Shown: positions 47,301 to 56,439 of the stretch, in pieces | How positions within the stretch are numbered: position 1 is the first letter of the stretch | How the letters are laid out: each line of letters opens with the position of its first letter | NCBI RefSeq assembly: GCF_910592395.1 | Contig: NC_088314.1 | Span: 17,583,998 to 17,647,997 of the forward strand | Reading direction: 5' to 3' | Source: Lineus longissimus | Lineage: Eukaryota; Nemertea; Pilidiophora; Heteronemertea; Lineidae | DNA: 64,000 bases | Translations under genes and position numbers: made by a program | The notes under the pieces: generated by a model | The model's input: only the letters and a program-made list of their open reading frames with translations | What the model was told of the DNA's origin: nothing | The model's database searches: none

Positions 47301-48115
47301 TATCATATAGCATTTAAAACAAAATGAAACAACTTCATCACCGTTTCCAGTGTTCAAAATGACGGGCCTCAATTATAAAATAATGACATTGCACAACGGG
47401 CATGTGAACATCGTGGGTAAAATCAAGCAAGGGTCCCCATAAAAAATTATGTTTATTGACGTACTTTGCCTTTCTATTGCGTGGTTTCTCAGCCAACCTT
47501 CAGTTAACTGCATTCATTAAGACAAAGCTGATTACTACGCACAGTCTTTCACTAAATTAAAAAAAGAACCTTATACTTAACTAATTTGGACGAATAATTA
47601 TATCATAAATCACCCGGGAGCATCAGCACCACATTTCCCGAGGGCGTTCTTAAATTAACAATTTTTTTGTCAAAATCACTCAAACTGCTCTGATATTGTA
47701 TGTAAATTTGCATTCTTTTGCCAGTGTTGTCGTCACTCTGTTATACTGTTAGCTCTGCTAGGAGCCGTCCTTTTAAAAATTCATCTTATTTACATTTGTA
47801 ATTTGTATAGTATAATTTATGTGCTCTATGCGGTGTATTATTTTGTTGGGCAATAAATTCTATTCTGTTCTATTCTATTCTCGGCTCGGCTCGGCTCGGC
47901 TCGGCTCGGCTCGGAGCAAAGTACGTCTCGTGAAAATGTCATCCCTCACCACGAGGTAATCACGCAAACAAAGAAAAAATGTTAATTAGTTGCATCAAAA
48001 TCATAATCAGATTGCTCGAAAATACTTTAATTGGTAATCGATCCGAGTCGAATCGAGGCATGCCCTCGGGAAAGGTGGTGCTGATTCTCAAGGGTTGATG
48101 TGTTTACTTACTCAT
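41348..48115 (-). CDS. Secreted four-helix cytokine-like protein, paralogue 3 (4 exons)
   Basis: Minus-strand coding exons: 48115-48112 (ATG+A), 44694-44450, 42223-42113 and 41731-41348, giving 247 residues. Introns are GT/AG with phases 1, 0, 0, sized 3417, 2226 and 381 bp. The start is the first ATG after a TATA box, and the donor gtaagt follows one base later. Signal peptide MNIDISHLILVITATVMTSQ... is cut near VTG/APVN. Then come CSQDYWNDPC, helix A (FFKKEAAAFGFLYKCLERRK) running into exon 3 (RIRDMGYLNYLDENLKHL), loop DGLPVVPD, helix B (VIKNATRDLMTIAVFNEQI), helix C (FQEMQGYYQDNLCRLREEMR), PPDC, and helix D (YFAIRDSQKIIRGYSMQFAR). An extra Cys sits in helix A (KCLERR). Introns are loaded with MITEs and an array of GAACCGAAACT-like motifs. 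Assignment as a cytokine-like ligand is inference from fold order and Cys placement. Confidence 0.85.
43743..43875. mobile_element. MITE with CTGTAAACCGC ends (intron of paralogue 3)
   Basis: Left CTGTAAACCGCAAATTTTCC and right GCGAAGATTTGGCGGTTTGT are imperfect inverted ends. They relate to the elements at 46701, 54142 and 63028, which share AAATTT(T)CG/CGAAAATTTGGCGGTT. Confidence 0.6.
43941..44390. mobile_element. Palindromic MITE, copy 2, split by a nested TTAA element
   Basis: GGCCCGATTGTTCAAAACAA and TTGTCACTAACGCTGGCGTT match the left arm of the element at 23575. After ATAACGCCAAGTTGAG the copy is interrupted at TTAA by the 44046-44379 element. It resumes as TTAACGCCGACG before being cut off at a poly-G run. 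It lies between exons 2 and 3 of paralogue 3. Confidence 0.7.
44046..44379. mobile_element. 334-bp TTAA-target MITE nested in another MITE
   Basis: Ends AGGGGACTGAAACCGCC and (inverted) AGGGAACTGGAACCGCCGAG are flanked by TTAA at 44042-44045 and 44380-44383. The terminal AGGNGACTGAAAC resembles the ends of the foldback element at 36708-37179, suggesting one superfamily (piggyBac or Kolobok). Its right end is about 70 bp from coding exon 2 of paralogue 3. Confidence 0.75.
45670..46085 (+). repeat. Degenerate tandem array with GTTGTNANGAACCGAAACTA units
   Basis: Six or seven diverged units can be followed: GTTGTCAGGAACTGGAAATA, GTTGTTACGAATCGGAACTA, GTTGTTACAAACCGAAACTA, TTGTTAAGAACCGAAACTAA and GTTGTCAGGAAGCGAAACCA. 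Several are followed by GGATTTCC..AGGTGAATTCC. Single units occur at 22865-22920 and 23044-23063 in intron 1 of paralogue 1. The array is in the first intron of paralogue 3. Confidence 0.65.
46701..46843. mobile_element. MITE with CTGTAAA(A)C ends
   Basis: CTGTAAAACGTTAAATTTTC on the left mirrors CGAAGATTTGGTAGTTTACA on the right. The interior has paired TCGTGAAAAT/ATTTTCCGAC and TTTGCGATTCGTG/CGTGATCCGCAAA. It is related to the other AAATTTTCG MITEs in the window. In intron 1 of paralogue 3. Confidence 0.65.
47700..47880 (+). mobile_element. 3' tail of a truncated CR1/L2-type LINE
   Basis: The sequence ends GGGCAATAAATTCTATTCTG-TTCTATTCTATTC, a polyadenylation-like AATAAA followed by an ATTCT microsatellite. 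This is a common 3' terminus of CR1-like non-LTR elements. No coding part is left. It differs in sequence from the LINE at 10840-13945. Confidence 0.6.
47881..47914 (+). repeat. (TCGGC)n pentanucleotide repeat
   Basis: Six or more perfect TCGGC units directly follow the LINE tail. Confidence 0.9.
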
Positions 48116-48270
48116 ATTTTATCCTTTCGTCGTCAAAATCAAAATCCTTAAAGTTGTCGTTTTTGAACGTATACGATTTTTCCGGTGATATCCTTCGCTT
48201 CCTTCCGTTTGAGGTTACTCTTCTCAAACTGTTCTCAATTAATGTGCGGTTCTCCATTTTGGTGTGTGTT

Positions 48271-48458
48271 ATTTATATCGAAATATATATCGGAATTGAA
48301 ACTTCTGGTCCCGAAAACTGCAATCGAATGTTGCAAGCTGACGAACTGATTACTTCAGCGACTGCCAAGGTGAAATCTAAAAATCGACCGTGCTTTCCGC
48401 AAGTCGAAGTCGGCGCGCCGGAAGAGTTTCGGTTCCTTGCTGGCTCTCGACCAATCAG
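48271..48458 (-). promoter_or_regulatory. Promoter of cytokine-like gene 3: TATA box, IRF/Ets-like module, CCAAT box
   Basis: In minus-strand order: CTGATTGG (48458-48451), 15 bp, GGAACCGAAACTCTTCCGG (48436-48418) followed by CGCG, about 140 bp, then ATATAAAT (48278-48271). The coding ATG is about 160 nt further, and no ATG intervenes after the expected start of transcription. Order and spacing match paralogue 1. Confidence 0.65.
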
Positions 48459-48459
48459 A

Positions 48460-50860
48460 GTACAGGTTCCTGTCCTTTGGTGAAGCCGCTTCCTCTTTGT
48501 CTATCCGGCGATTTGTGTCGTTGATATACATGATAATTGTATTGACAACATGCAAAATATAGGTCAAATACCGTGAAATGAAATATTATTATCGGGTGCG
48601 GACCTTGTGTTGCGCGGCGCTCTATCGATTTCGCCCACGCGTGTCAGCATGCCTAGGCCGTACGTTACACTTGTATTATGAGGCCCATTAAGACAGATCG
48701 GCCACTGGAATCTCATCTGATTTAGAATACATTGGGGATCAATGAGAATCAACTGATAGAATTTCTTAAGGTGGGTGTCAGAAAATGAAACCGTTACTAT
48801 ACTGCAGCAGGACAATTTTGCGAGGGCGGTGTTTTTCGTGACGCAAGTTCCGTGGACCCTGGGCGCCGTGCGGCCTCAACAAGGACTCTTTCCTCGACAT
48901 GTAGCTCACCAAATTTAAAAAGTGCACGTACACGTATTCAAAAATTCATGTTTACATGGTGTCCCAAAAAGAACACCCATCGACTTGACAAAATCGTGAG
49001 ACGTTGTAGCCAATGGTTTTCATCTGCATAATAAAGCTTGGATTTATGCAAATCAACAGTTTCTTTATAGCAGAGTCATGAAGGAATGTACATGTGGGCT
49101 ACAGGCATTCATCAATTGTGATTAGTAATTGCAAGATACAGGATGACATCCAAAACTGTGCGTAAACATTTTGGAGAATATCAGTTACGGGGTAAGCAGA
49201 ATAACGACATCGTCAGGGTAGGGATAAGCAAGAGAAAGCTTAAGAAATCTACTTCGAAAACATATTTTGGATGTTTCACATTAAAAACCCTGATTATATA
49301 TATTCTGAAAGGGAAAGAAGCTTTATCAAAGCCTATTCATCTATGATTTTATATTGCCTTCAGGTGAGAAAATATAAACTTTCAGAGACGATGTTGTATC
49401 GTCCCTCAGCTAACAAAACGTGTTTGTTGTGACTCAAAATGATTCAAAGTATGATTCTCAATATTAAAGGGACTCGGATGGTTTGGAATAGTTTGATCAA
49501 TACCGATAGGCGGCGTCAGTATTTGATATTTTAATGAATTGTAATGAGCGATGATCACAATGAATGAGTTGTAGATGTACCATTGGGGCTAAAAATTCAA
49601 TGAATTATTAAAACTAATCTGTTTTATTCCAATCTATTCTGTGCAATATACTGTACGCAGTTTTCATTAGAAAATATATACGATATCCGCGGACTTAATC
49701 TCATGTCATGAATGAGTTTACGGGTAAGCTCTCTTTCTCTCAATTGATAACACAAGAAAACTTTCTATATTGAATTCAAATTATGACCCCAACACGGTGC
49801 AAAAAATTAGATGCAAAACTGACATCTTAAGTCCGCGGATAAGATATATTGATGAATGTTCTAGTCTGGCACCGGATTGAACCAATGAAAGCCGCCACAG
49901 AATTTTCCCGCGCAAGGTAGGCATTGTAAAGACAGAGGTCGCAAAATGATCACAAAACTGACGCATTATGAGCGGAGTATTGTATAGCACGTGGCGGCCA
50001 AGGGCGGCATATTGTAAGTTGAGATACGCGTGGGCGGCTATCTGGGGTTGTCTTGGACTTCGTGTGTGGGCTCTTTTCGAATTGATACTGAAAGTAAAGG
50101 CCTTCGGTTTTTAGGAGTTTTTTTGTTGACCTCCTCCCACGCATGCCGAACCTGTCGATGCATATACCGTATCCGTATTGATTTCCTGGTTTTGGGAGTA
50201 GATGATGGGGGGGGGGGGGCAGGGAAAGTGGCCCTAAAATATCGGATCCGAGGTAAAACATGCGACGCAAAGGCAACTTGTGCAAGACGTATATAGTGAA
50301 CAAACCTCAGGAGGCATTGGCAAAATGCGATCAGTGTAACCAAAATAAAACACCACTTAACAAGGAGGTAACACAACTCCTACGTTTTACCTCTGATGCA
50401 CTGTGCATAATGCGTGCATCTTGCGGGTTTACCGAGTTGGTTTCGCATATCGAAAGTGTGGTCTGTATTTCGTTTCTGCAGTACTGTTTGTTGTTTTACA
50501 ACTACCCAGGACATCAGGGCAGGATGTGCCTGACGATCATTGGTGGCCTCACTGATGCTTAATTACCGTGTGCAGTTCGAATTGTAAAACGCTCTCATAT
50601 TCGATTCTAATATCGAAATGATTATAAGATGCAGAGATGCAGGTCATCATCAATCTATTTTCAGCAACTGTCTGTTTTCCCCACAGCCGACTACTTTTGT
50701 TTATCTAAACCTATCATATTGTTGCTGTCATTTTGTTTTACCTAATGACTAATCGTATGTGACTCTCTCTCTTCTACATAGCCGGTGTGTTTAGGAATTG
50801 TGAGTAGGTTTAGAGGGTTTAGCTCAGTATAAACTGGGGGGGGGGGGGGTTAGTGTAAAT
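48460..50860. other. Intergenic; no supported gene
   Basis: Short frames only, including a pair of overlapping frames on both strands at 49950-50376 that cross a poly-G run and show no domain. No extra paralogue exon was found upstream of paralogue 3. Confidence 0.5.
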
Positions 50861-51794
50861 GCAAGATGAGCACGCGATATGACCCTCAATTGAAAAAGAC
50901 CAGTGGAATCACATCTCAGCATGGATTCGGCGATTCTGTTCTATTCGACTATCTCGCTTATTGCTGTCCAAATTAGGTTGACAAATCCAAACTCGTTCTT
51001 ACAAAACACAGATGCGCAGAATGTCTTCAATCCATCTTCATCATCTATCGGGATTCTCAACACCGGACTTCTTTCGTTTCTTTCAAACCCAAACAATGTT
51101 AATCGGGTTACACCTCTTTTAGAACAAACTCGCATAGCTACAAAAACGAGTACACTACAGAGATGCCCTCAACAACATACGTAAGGAAAAGTGGTACAAT
51201 TTTATTCCTTGTACAATTATAGGCCTGGTACAAATACCGGCCCTTTTTGGATTAAAATATGGCTGCCTAGTAAACCTCTAATGCACGCGGACGCTATAAT
51301 TGTACTGGGTTATAAGGTTATATGTAAATGCAAGATGAGCACGCGATATGACCCTCAATGGAAAAAGACCAGTGGAATCACATCTCAGCATGGATTCGGC
51401 GATTCTGTTCTATTCGACTATCTCGCTTATTGCTGTCCAAATTAGGTTGACAAATCCAAACTCGTTCTTACAAAACACAGATGCGCAGAATGTCTTCAAT
51501 CCAGCTTCATCATCTATCGGGATTCTCAACACCGGACTTCTTTCGTTTCTTTCAAACCCAAACAATGTTAATCGGGTTACACTTCTTTTAGAACAAACTC
51601 GCGTAGCTACAAAAACGAGTACACTACAGAGATGCCCTCAACAACATACATAAGGTAAAGTGGTACAATTTTATTCCTTGTTCAATTATAGGCCTGGTAC
51701 AAATACCGGCCCTTTTTGGATTAAAATATGGCTGCCTGGGAAACCTCTAATGCACGCGGACGCTATAATTGTACTGGGTTATATGGACTTTCCC
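50861..51794 (+). repeat. 469-bp direct tandem duplication
   Basis: 50861-51325 and 51330-51794 are near-identical copies, starting GCAAGATGAGCACGCGATAT and ending TAATTGTACTGGGTTATA. Both carry an 87-codon open frame (MDSAILFYSTISLI...). The differences I see within it (S/A, P/L, I/V) all change the amino acid, so the frame shows no sign of selection. A poly-G run precedes the first copy. Confidence 0.9.
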
Positions 51795-51797
51795 TTA

Positions 51798-52371
51798 GGC
51801 TGGGTTCACATAGAACTATACGGTATTCGGTATACGCTATTCGATATACGCTATTCGGTATTCGCTATACGCTATACGGGCACGGCGAGTCACATAGGGT
51901 AGCATGCGTGCGGTATTCCGTCTTTTGGCGCCGATCAGATGGACAGTTCAGACGAAGAAGATTTGGCTCTTCTCCTCTTAGCCGAGGATGAAGCTGACCA
52001 GGCACAAAGACCAAAGAAAGAAACAAGTTCGCTATATGTTAATTAAAAGAATCATTTAGTTGATCAGTAATAAAACATGTAATGAAGGCCTGTACTTAGA
52101 AATTGCAATAAAATGAGTAAAAATGAGTACTATTGTTTCTAACTTATCCTATAGTATGCAATAAATCGTTTAATAATTGTGATAGATAACATTAAAACGC
52201 ATGTTCTTACCAATTCCTCTGGCCACTTCTGAACAGGGTGGTATACGCGGCACGAAAATCGAACGCGCACGATTCTCACTATACTCTTATGTGACCCGGT
52301 ATTGTGAAATGTCCTTGTTCGATTTCAGGTACCCGCGTGCCCTGGCAAAACGTGCACCGAATACCCGAGCC
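51798..52371. mobile_element. PIF/Harbinger deletion derivative (574 bp, TTA target duplication)
   Basis: The left end GGCTGGGTTCAC and the right end, inverted as GGCTCGGGTATTC, are imperfect TIRs. TTA lies outside both (51795-51797 and 52372-52374), the usual PIF/Harbinger target. Subterminal tandem GGTATTCGCTATACGCTATT-like units at 51826-51885 may be transposase sites. A transposase N-terminus survives inside. Confidence 0.7.
51939..52046 (+). pseudogene. Truncated PIF/Harbinger transposase N-terminus
   Basis: A 35-codon frame begins MDSSDEEDLALLLLAEDEAD and stops at TAA. Acidic/Ser starts followed by a Leu run are typical of Harbinger nuclease genes, and its place inside a TTA-flanked element supports this. 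The DDE nuclease region is missing. Confidence 0.55.
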
Positions 52372-52404
52372 TTAGGCCTATAATGTTAATCATAATGAGT
52401 CGTT

Positions 52405-52697
52405 GTATGTAGCGCTAAATCCAACTGGTTTCAGTCGCCCAAAGCGCTTTACATTAACCTCTAGCTAAATTTGTACAATCATGATTCATGCTTTAATACC
52501 TGGGAATATCAAAGATCCGAAATGAAGTTGTACAGCGCTCAACGCCTGTGCCAGCTAGGTACCCATCTACTCATGGCTGAAGAGAAGCAGGTTAAGTGCC
52601 CTGCTCGACGACACTAAGCGTTGGTCCTTCCGAGAATCGAACCCACGACCCCCTGATTTTTAGCCCAGCGCTTTCACCATTATGCTTCTGATCTCCC
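52405..52697 (-). mobile_element. tRNA-derived SINE
   Basis: On the minus strand the head reads TAATGGTGAAAGCGCTGGGC (A-box-like), then GGGTTCGATTCTCGG (B box) about 35 bp later. The body carries GGACCAACGCTTAGTGTCGT and GGTACCTAGCTGGCACAGGC. The tail ends near the GTAGCGCTAAATCC region. A fragment of the same family lies at 35930-36025. Confidence 0.65.
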
Positions 52698-53872
52698 AAC
52701 GGACATTCCCTTAAGCACTTTTAATAGTTCATTCCAAATACATGTACATCAATTGTCTATTTGAACCCGAGGAAAAATTGATATTTTATTCGGGTTTTTT
52801 GTCAACAGATTCTTTTATGCTGCAGCAAATGTATAAATTTCTCTTTGTCTCATTATCTTTTATTGTCATATAATAAACCGAGGGTTGTAATTTTATTTAT
52901 GATTCGTAGGATTGAAAATTATCATTCCAACATGACGCTGCGCGTGCAATGAAGCCGCGACACAGCGCCCGTGTCCGCGATGACTTCATGCCGCTGCGAG
53001 TGTACTGACCTGGATATTTTCGTTCGTATCGTCGGCTTACGTGTAGGAAGTCTGCTAGGACTTGACGCATTATTACACGCATTTGAACTGTCTACCTTAA
53101 TTCTTCTCGAAGCACTGGATGAAGATATCGCAATATTTTACCTTTCTTTTGGGAACTTGTGGTTGTGGTAACCAATTGTGCAATGTTTTACAGTGCATTC
53201 GACGTTTTCAATTCCTTTCGGCTATACTTGAAGTCTCTGCCAAACTAACCCGCTTCTTTACTTCTAACCAGCCACTACCCCCCCCCCCCCCCCCCCCCCC
53301 CAACACACACACACCTAACGTTACTGACACAACTGGGGTATAAAAAGTTGATGTAGCCTCGTCACATCATCATTTCAGCATTTTCTGTTTGAGAACCACA
53401 GTAGGAGTATCTCATAGTACACGTGTCATGCACAATGACACTACGCGCTAACAGTTACCCGGATGTGTCGTCACTCGAACCCCTTGGTTGGAGAGTTAAG
53501 GGTTTAATATCGCTTTCACAGCATTGAAGTAGAGTCTTTCAAATAAAAATGTTTTGAAAGACTCGGATTGAAGGTAATGAAGAGATATCAGTAATCTACT
53601 ACAAACGGACAGGTCTCCCAAATTACCGAATATGAAACGTACTGCAAAGTCACAGATCTGCGACCGCTTCAGTCATTTCATACTTGGAAAGGGACACACT
53701 AGCCAAGTCGGCACATAACGTCATGACCAGCGGACAATGTAGTGCCGCGAACCCATTTTCTATATTCAAACAAAACAAGATGAATGGTGGACGACCAAGT
53801 GAATTTCGTGAATATTCAGAAACGATCTTAGATCAATGAATCTCGAAAATTTGTTAAGAGGAAGACACTCAC

Positions 53873-54039
53873 CTGAGAACCTCGTGCTCAAGGTTCGACT
53901 TCGTCGGCGGGAGATGTCCTTCCGGCAGATGGTCTTGTTCGCGGCCACTCGAGCTATCGTCGACGGTGTGAAGGGAAGTCATGTCCCCAAGAGAAAGAGT
54001 CCGCGGAAGAGAATCCATAGAAATACTCTTAAAAGCGGT
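53873..54039 (-). CDS. Candidate internal exon inside duplicated segment, copy 1
   Basis: A minus-strand 167-bp open stretch runs between an acceptor (tcaatatcaaag) and a strong donor (CTCAG/gtgagt). The translation (TAFKSISMDSLP... to ...SNLEHEVL) is polar and Ser-rich, like a cytoplasmic tail. The first ~110 bp from the donor are identical in the second copy. The three differences change M/I, R/Q and L/P. Partner exons were not found, and the plus strand is also open here (69 codons), so this is only a candidate. Confidence 0.3.
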
Positions 54040-54141
54040 CTTTGATATTGACAACGTTGTAGTACACGTATAACAGCTAGACTGGCACTGCATGGCATTG
54101 TCAATGTTTTTAACAATTGGTTTTATACGAACTCCATGATG

Positions 54142-54341
54142 TACTCTGAACCGCTAAATTTGTGTGCGCGTTTTATTTTTGCGGTTTTTTCGAATAATAT
54201 AGATTCGCAAAAATCAAAATCAAGACAATTTATACAGAAGTTCAAACCGAAGGAAATTTCGTCATCCGCAAAAAGAAGAAAAACTGCTTTTTTCAGAAAT
54301 CGCAAAATACAAACGGCACGAAAATTTGGCGGTTCAAAGTA
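54142..54341. mobile_element. MITE with CTNTGAACCGC ends, copy 1
   Basis: TACTCTGAACCGCTAAATTT and (inverted) TACTTTGAACCGCCAAATTT are terminal inverted repeats with TA at the edges. The interior is rich in TTTTTGCGG/CCGCAAAAA pairs. It is also present in segmental copy 2, so it was inserted before the duplication. Confidence 0.75.
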
Positions 54342-54769
54342 TGACGGGTAGCACTGTTTCCTTTTTACATGTACAGCGTCGCAGTCGTACCTACGTATCA
54401 ATCATACATCTTTGAATTGGTACATGCGTAGTTTCGATCGGGCGCCAAGGTAACGCCATGCACGTTTCTACAGATACCCTAATACACTCTGCTTTTGCTG
54501 TAATTTAAAATTACCCCACTGGTGTGACAAGCGTTTCTTCATAATTTTTTCGCTTCCCATCATTGGAGCAATTGGACAAGTTGAACCACTGCTGGTGCCG
54601 AGTTTAGTTTTCCCGTGGCGGTGACCGCGCTGGCTATCGAAAAACGTCTCAGTGGATGCTTAATGACACTGTATTGCAATTGATGCTGAAACCAAGTTGT
54701 TGAGAGTAGAATTGGCCGGGCCATTTGGTAGCATGTTGAAAACGACCAACAAGTGTCATGCCACCCACT

Positions 54770-55070
54770 TTTTGAAAATGTTACCTTGGTATCTACCCCG
54801 GAGAGAACCTAGGTTTGTATTTCTGGGTGAACCGGCGTGGCTTTCAAGGAACTGAAAAAAGTCCTGGCTCTTCACGACACATAGGCTACAACGTAAGAAA
54901 TACTCGAGGGTCTGTCGGATGAGACTAAAAGCCGTGGTCCCTTGTACCCGAGTGTCTATACCAGGAAAAGTAAAAGATCCCACATAGGTGGACAGTAACC
55001 TGTAGCGGACACCATACCTTCGGCAAAAATCCAATAGGGTTACGACGCAGGTGATGATATGATGATATGA
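54770..55070. mobile_element. SINE-like repeat with conserved core, copy 1
   Basis: Carries GTCTGTCGGATGAGACTAAA, GCCGTGGTCCCTTG, GTGTCTATACCAGG and GTAAAAGATCCCAC, a phrase set I associate with SINE cores shared among marine invertebrates. It ends in a GATGATATGATGATATGATA short tandem tail. The copy at 63650-63945 is its segmental twin. Confidence 0.5.
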
Positions 55071-55140
55071 TATATCCTAATGATTCGTGGATTGTTAAGA
55101 ACAGCATTGAATCCGCTATTTTCTTCGTTTAGCATGCCAA

Positions 55141-56380
55141 AAATGGACGTTTTCATTTTTCTTCGTTTAGCATGCCAAAAATGGACGTTTTCATTTTATG
55201 AATGTATAGTAAGAATGATGCTTCTTTCGCGATCGACACGTTTTGAGAAGCTAGTCAATGATGTGTTCATCATCGTGCCAGACCTTGGCAGCACAAGACC
55301 TTTTTCGTACATTGAGGGCGCAGTGACGTGCCTTCTTATCAACCAATGCACAACCATAAACATTACAACTCGGAAAAGTTGGAAAGTCTGCCAAATGAGC
55401 AACAAGCAGGGAACCATGATGGAAAAGAAGGAAGTAGTTTCTCGAAAAGGATGTCGCCTCTTCCAGAAGAAGGTTAATTGGAGACTACACTGCGTAGACG
55501 CTATTTAGCCGGTTCTAGTGCGTCTGTAAAGCTTCTAGGCCTATTATTACACCATAGGCCTTTTCTACCGGCGCCCTTCAACCGACTAAATAGCGTATAC
55601 ACAGTTGGTTTCTTGTTTAGAGTTCCAATGAATCCAATGGTGATGTTAATTTCTAACACTGCTTCACAACCGAGTTAGATTCAATTCTTCTAAAAAGATG
55701 ATTGAGTTCAGCACTGAAGACACGCAAAGATCCGATAGTGTCATTTAATGCTCAACACAATTGTGTTTTCGATGATGTGATGGCAACAGCTTACGACGAA
55801 CTACAAGTGCAGTTCAATCCTTTGTTTTTAGTGAGAAAAATTTGGGAAACCCCTAAAAAACTTTAAAAACCTCTTTTTTTGCCTAAACCATGGCATAATC
55901 ATGAGAAGTGAGACGGGAATACGAAAGCCCAGGCTCGCTACAAAAACTAAAAATTCAGTATTCAAACCACATCTTTTATACCAAACCGTTATCAACTCGT
56001 TTTAATAGTAAATTAAGTTATTCTCGAACATCAAATCTACATTCGCAAAACAAGGTCTGGTTTTGAATATTGCATTATGAGTTTGAATGAACCTAATGGG
56101 CTTGAGGAATTGATACCGGACTGGAGGTATCAATTTCTATTCTAAAACATTTCAAATTAAATATCATACCATGTGGTTTTAAAATGCTTTCACATTTTGC
56201 ACCAACCCAAGCGGAAATTGTTGTCTCGTCCAAACCACGGTGGTGAAAACGAGGCTATGCACATTATCCATTATGAAAATGAAATGAAACGGCCAGGGGC
56301 CATTGTGCTCACCGTAAGTATTTTTAGTAGACAGTTACAGAAAGTGCTACAGTATGTAGGCCTCTCATAATTTATACATG
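55141..56380. other. No firmly supported gene
   Basis: One plus-strand frame of 142 codons (55080-55508) starts in the duplicated segment and passes through a 34-bp tandem repeat. It has no recognisable domain or splice context. Other frames are short. Confidence 0.45.
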
Positions 56381-56439
56381 CATCTGTGACCAGTTCAGAG
56401 CCGGCCCTGGCCAAGTGGTGAATCCGAGACTTGTGGTTC

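Larger units (their letters stand above)
52742..55140 (+). repeat. Segmental duplication, copy 1
   Basis: About 2.4 kb matching 61664-64000 in direct orientation with an offset near 8.88 kb. It includes a MITE, a SINE-like piece and a strongly conserved central block. Poly-C at 53278-53300 is present here only. Copy 1 ends with an extra tandem TTCTTCGTTTAGCATGCC unit at 55120-55195. Confidence 0.92.

Noticed and set aside
48100-48483. 127-codon plus-strand frame
   Set aside because: It is antisense to the leader exon and promoter of paralogue 3, which have independent support from paralogues 1 and 2.
54756-55034. 92-codon minus-strand frame MDFCRRYGVRYRLL, partly repeated at 63714-63896
   Set aside because: It lies over a SINE-like repeat and breaks up in the second copy.
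55080-55508. 142-codon plus-strand frame
   Set aside because: It runs through a 34-bp tandem repeat and shows no domain, splice or conservation support.
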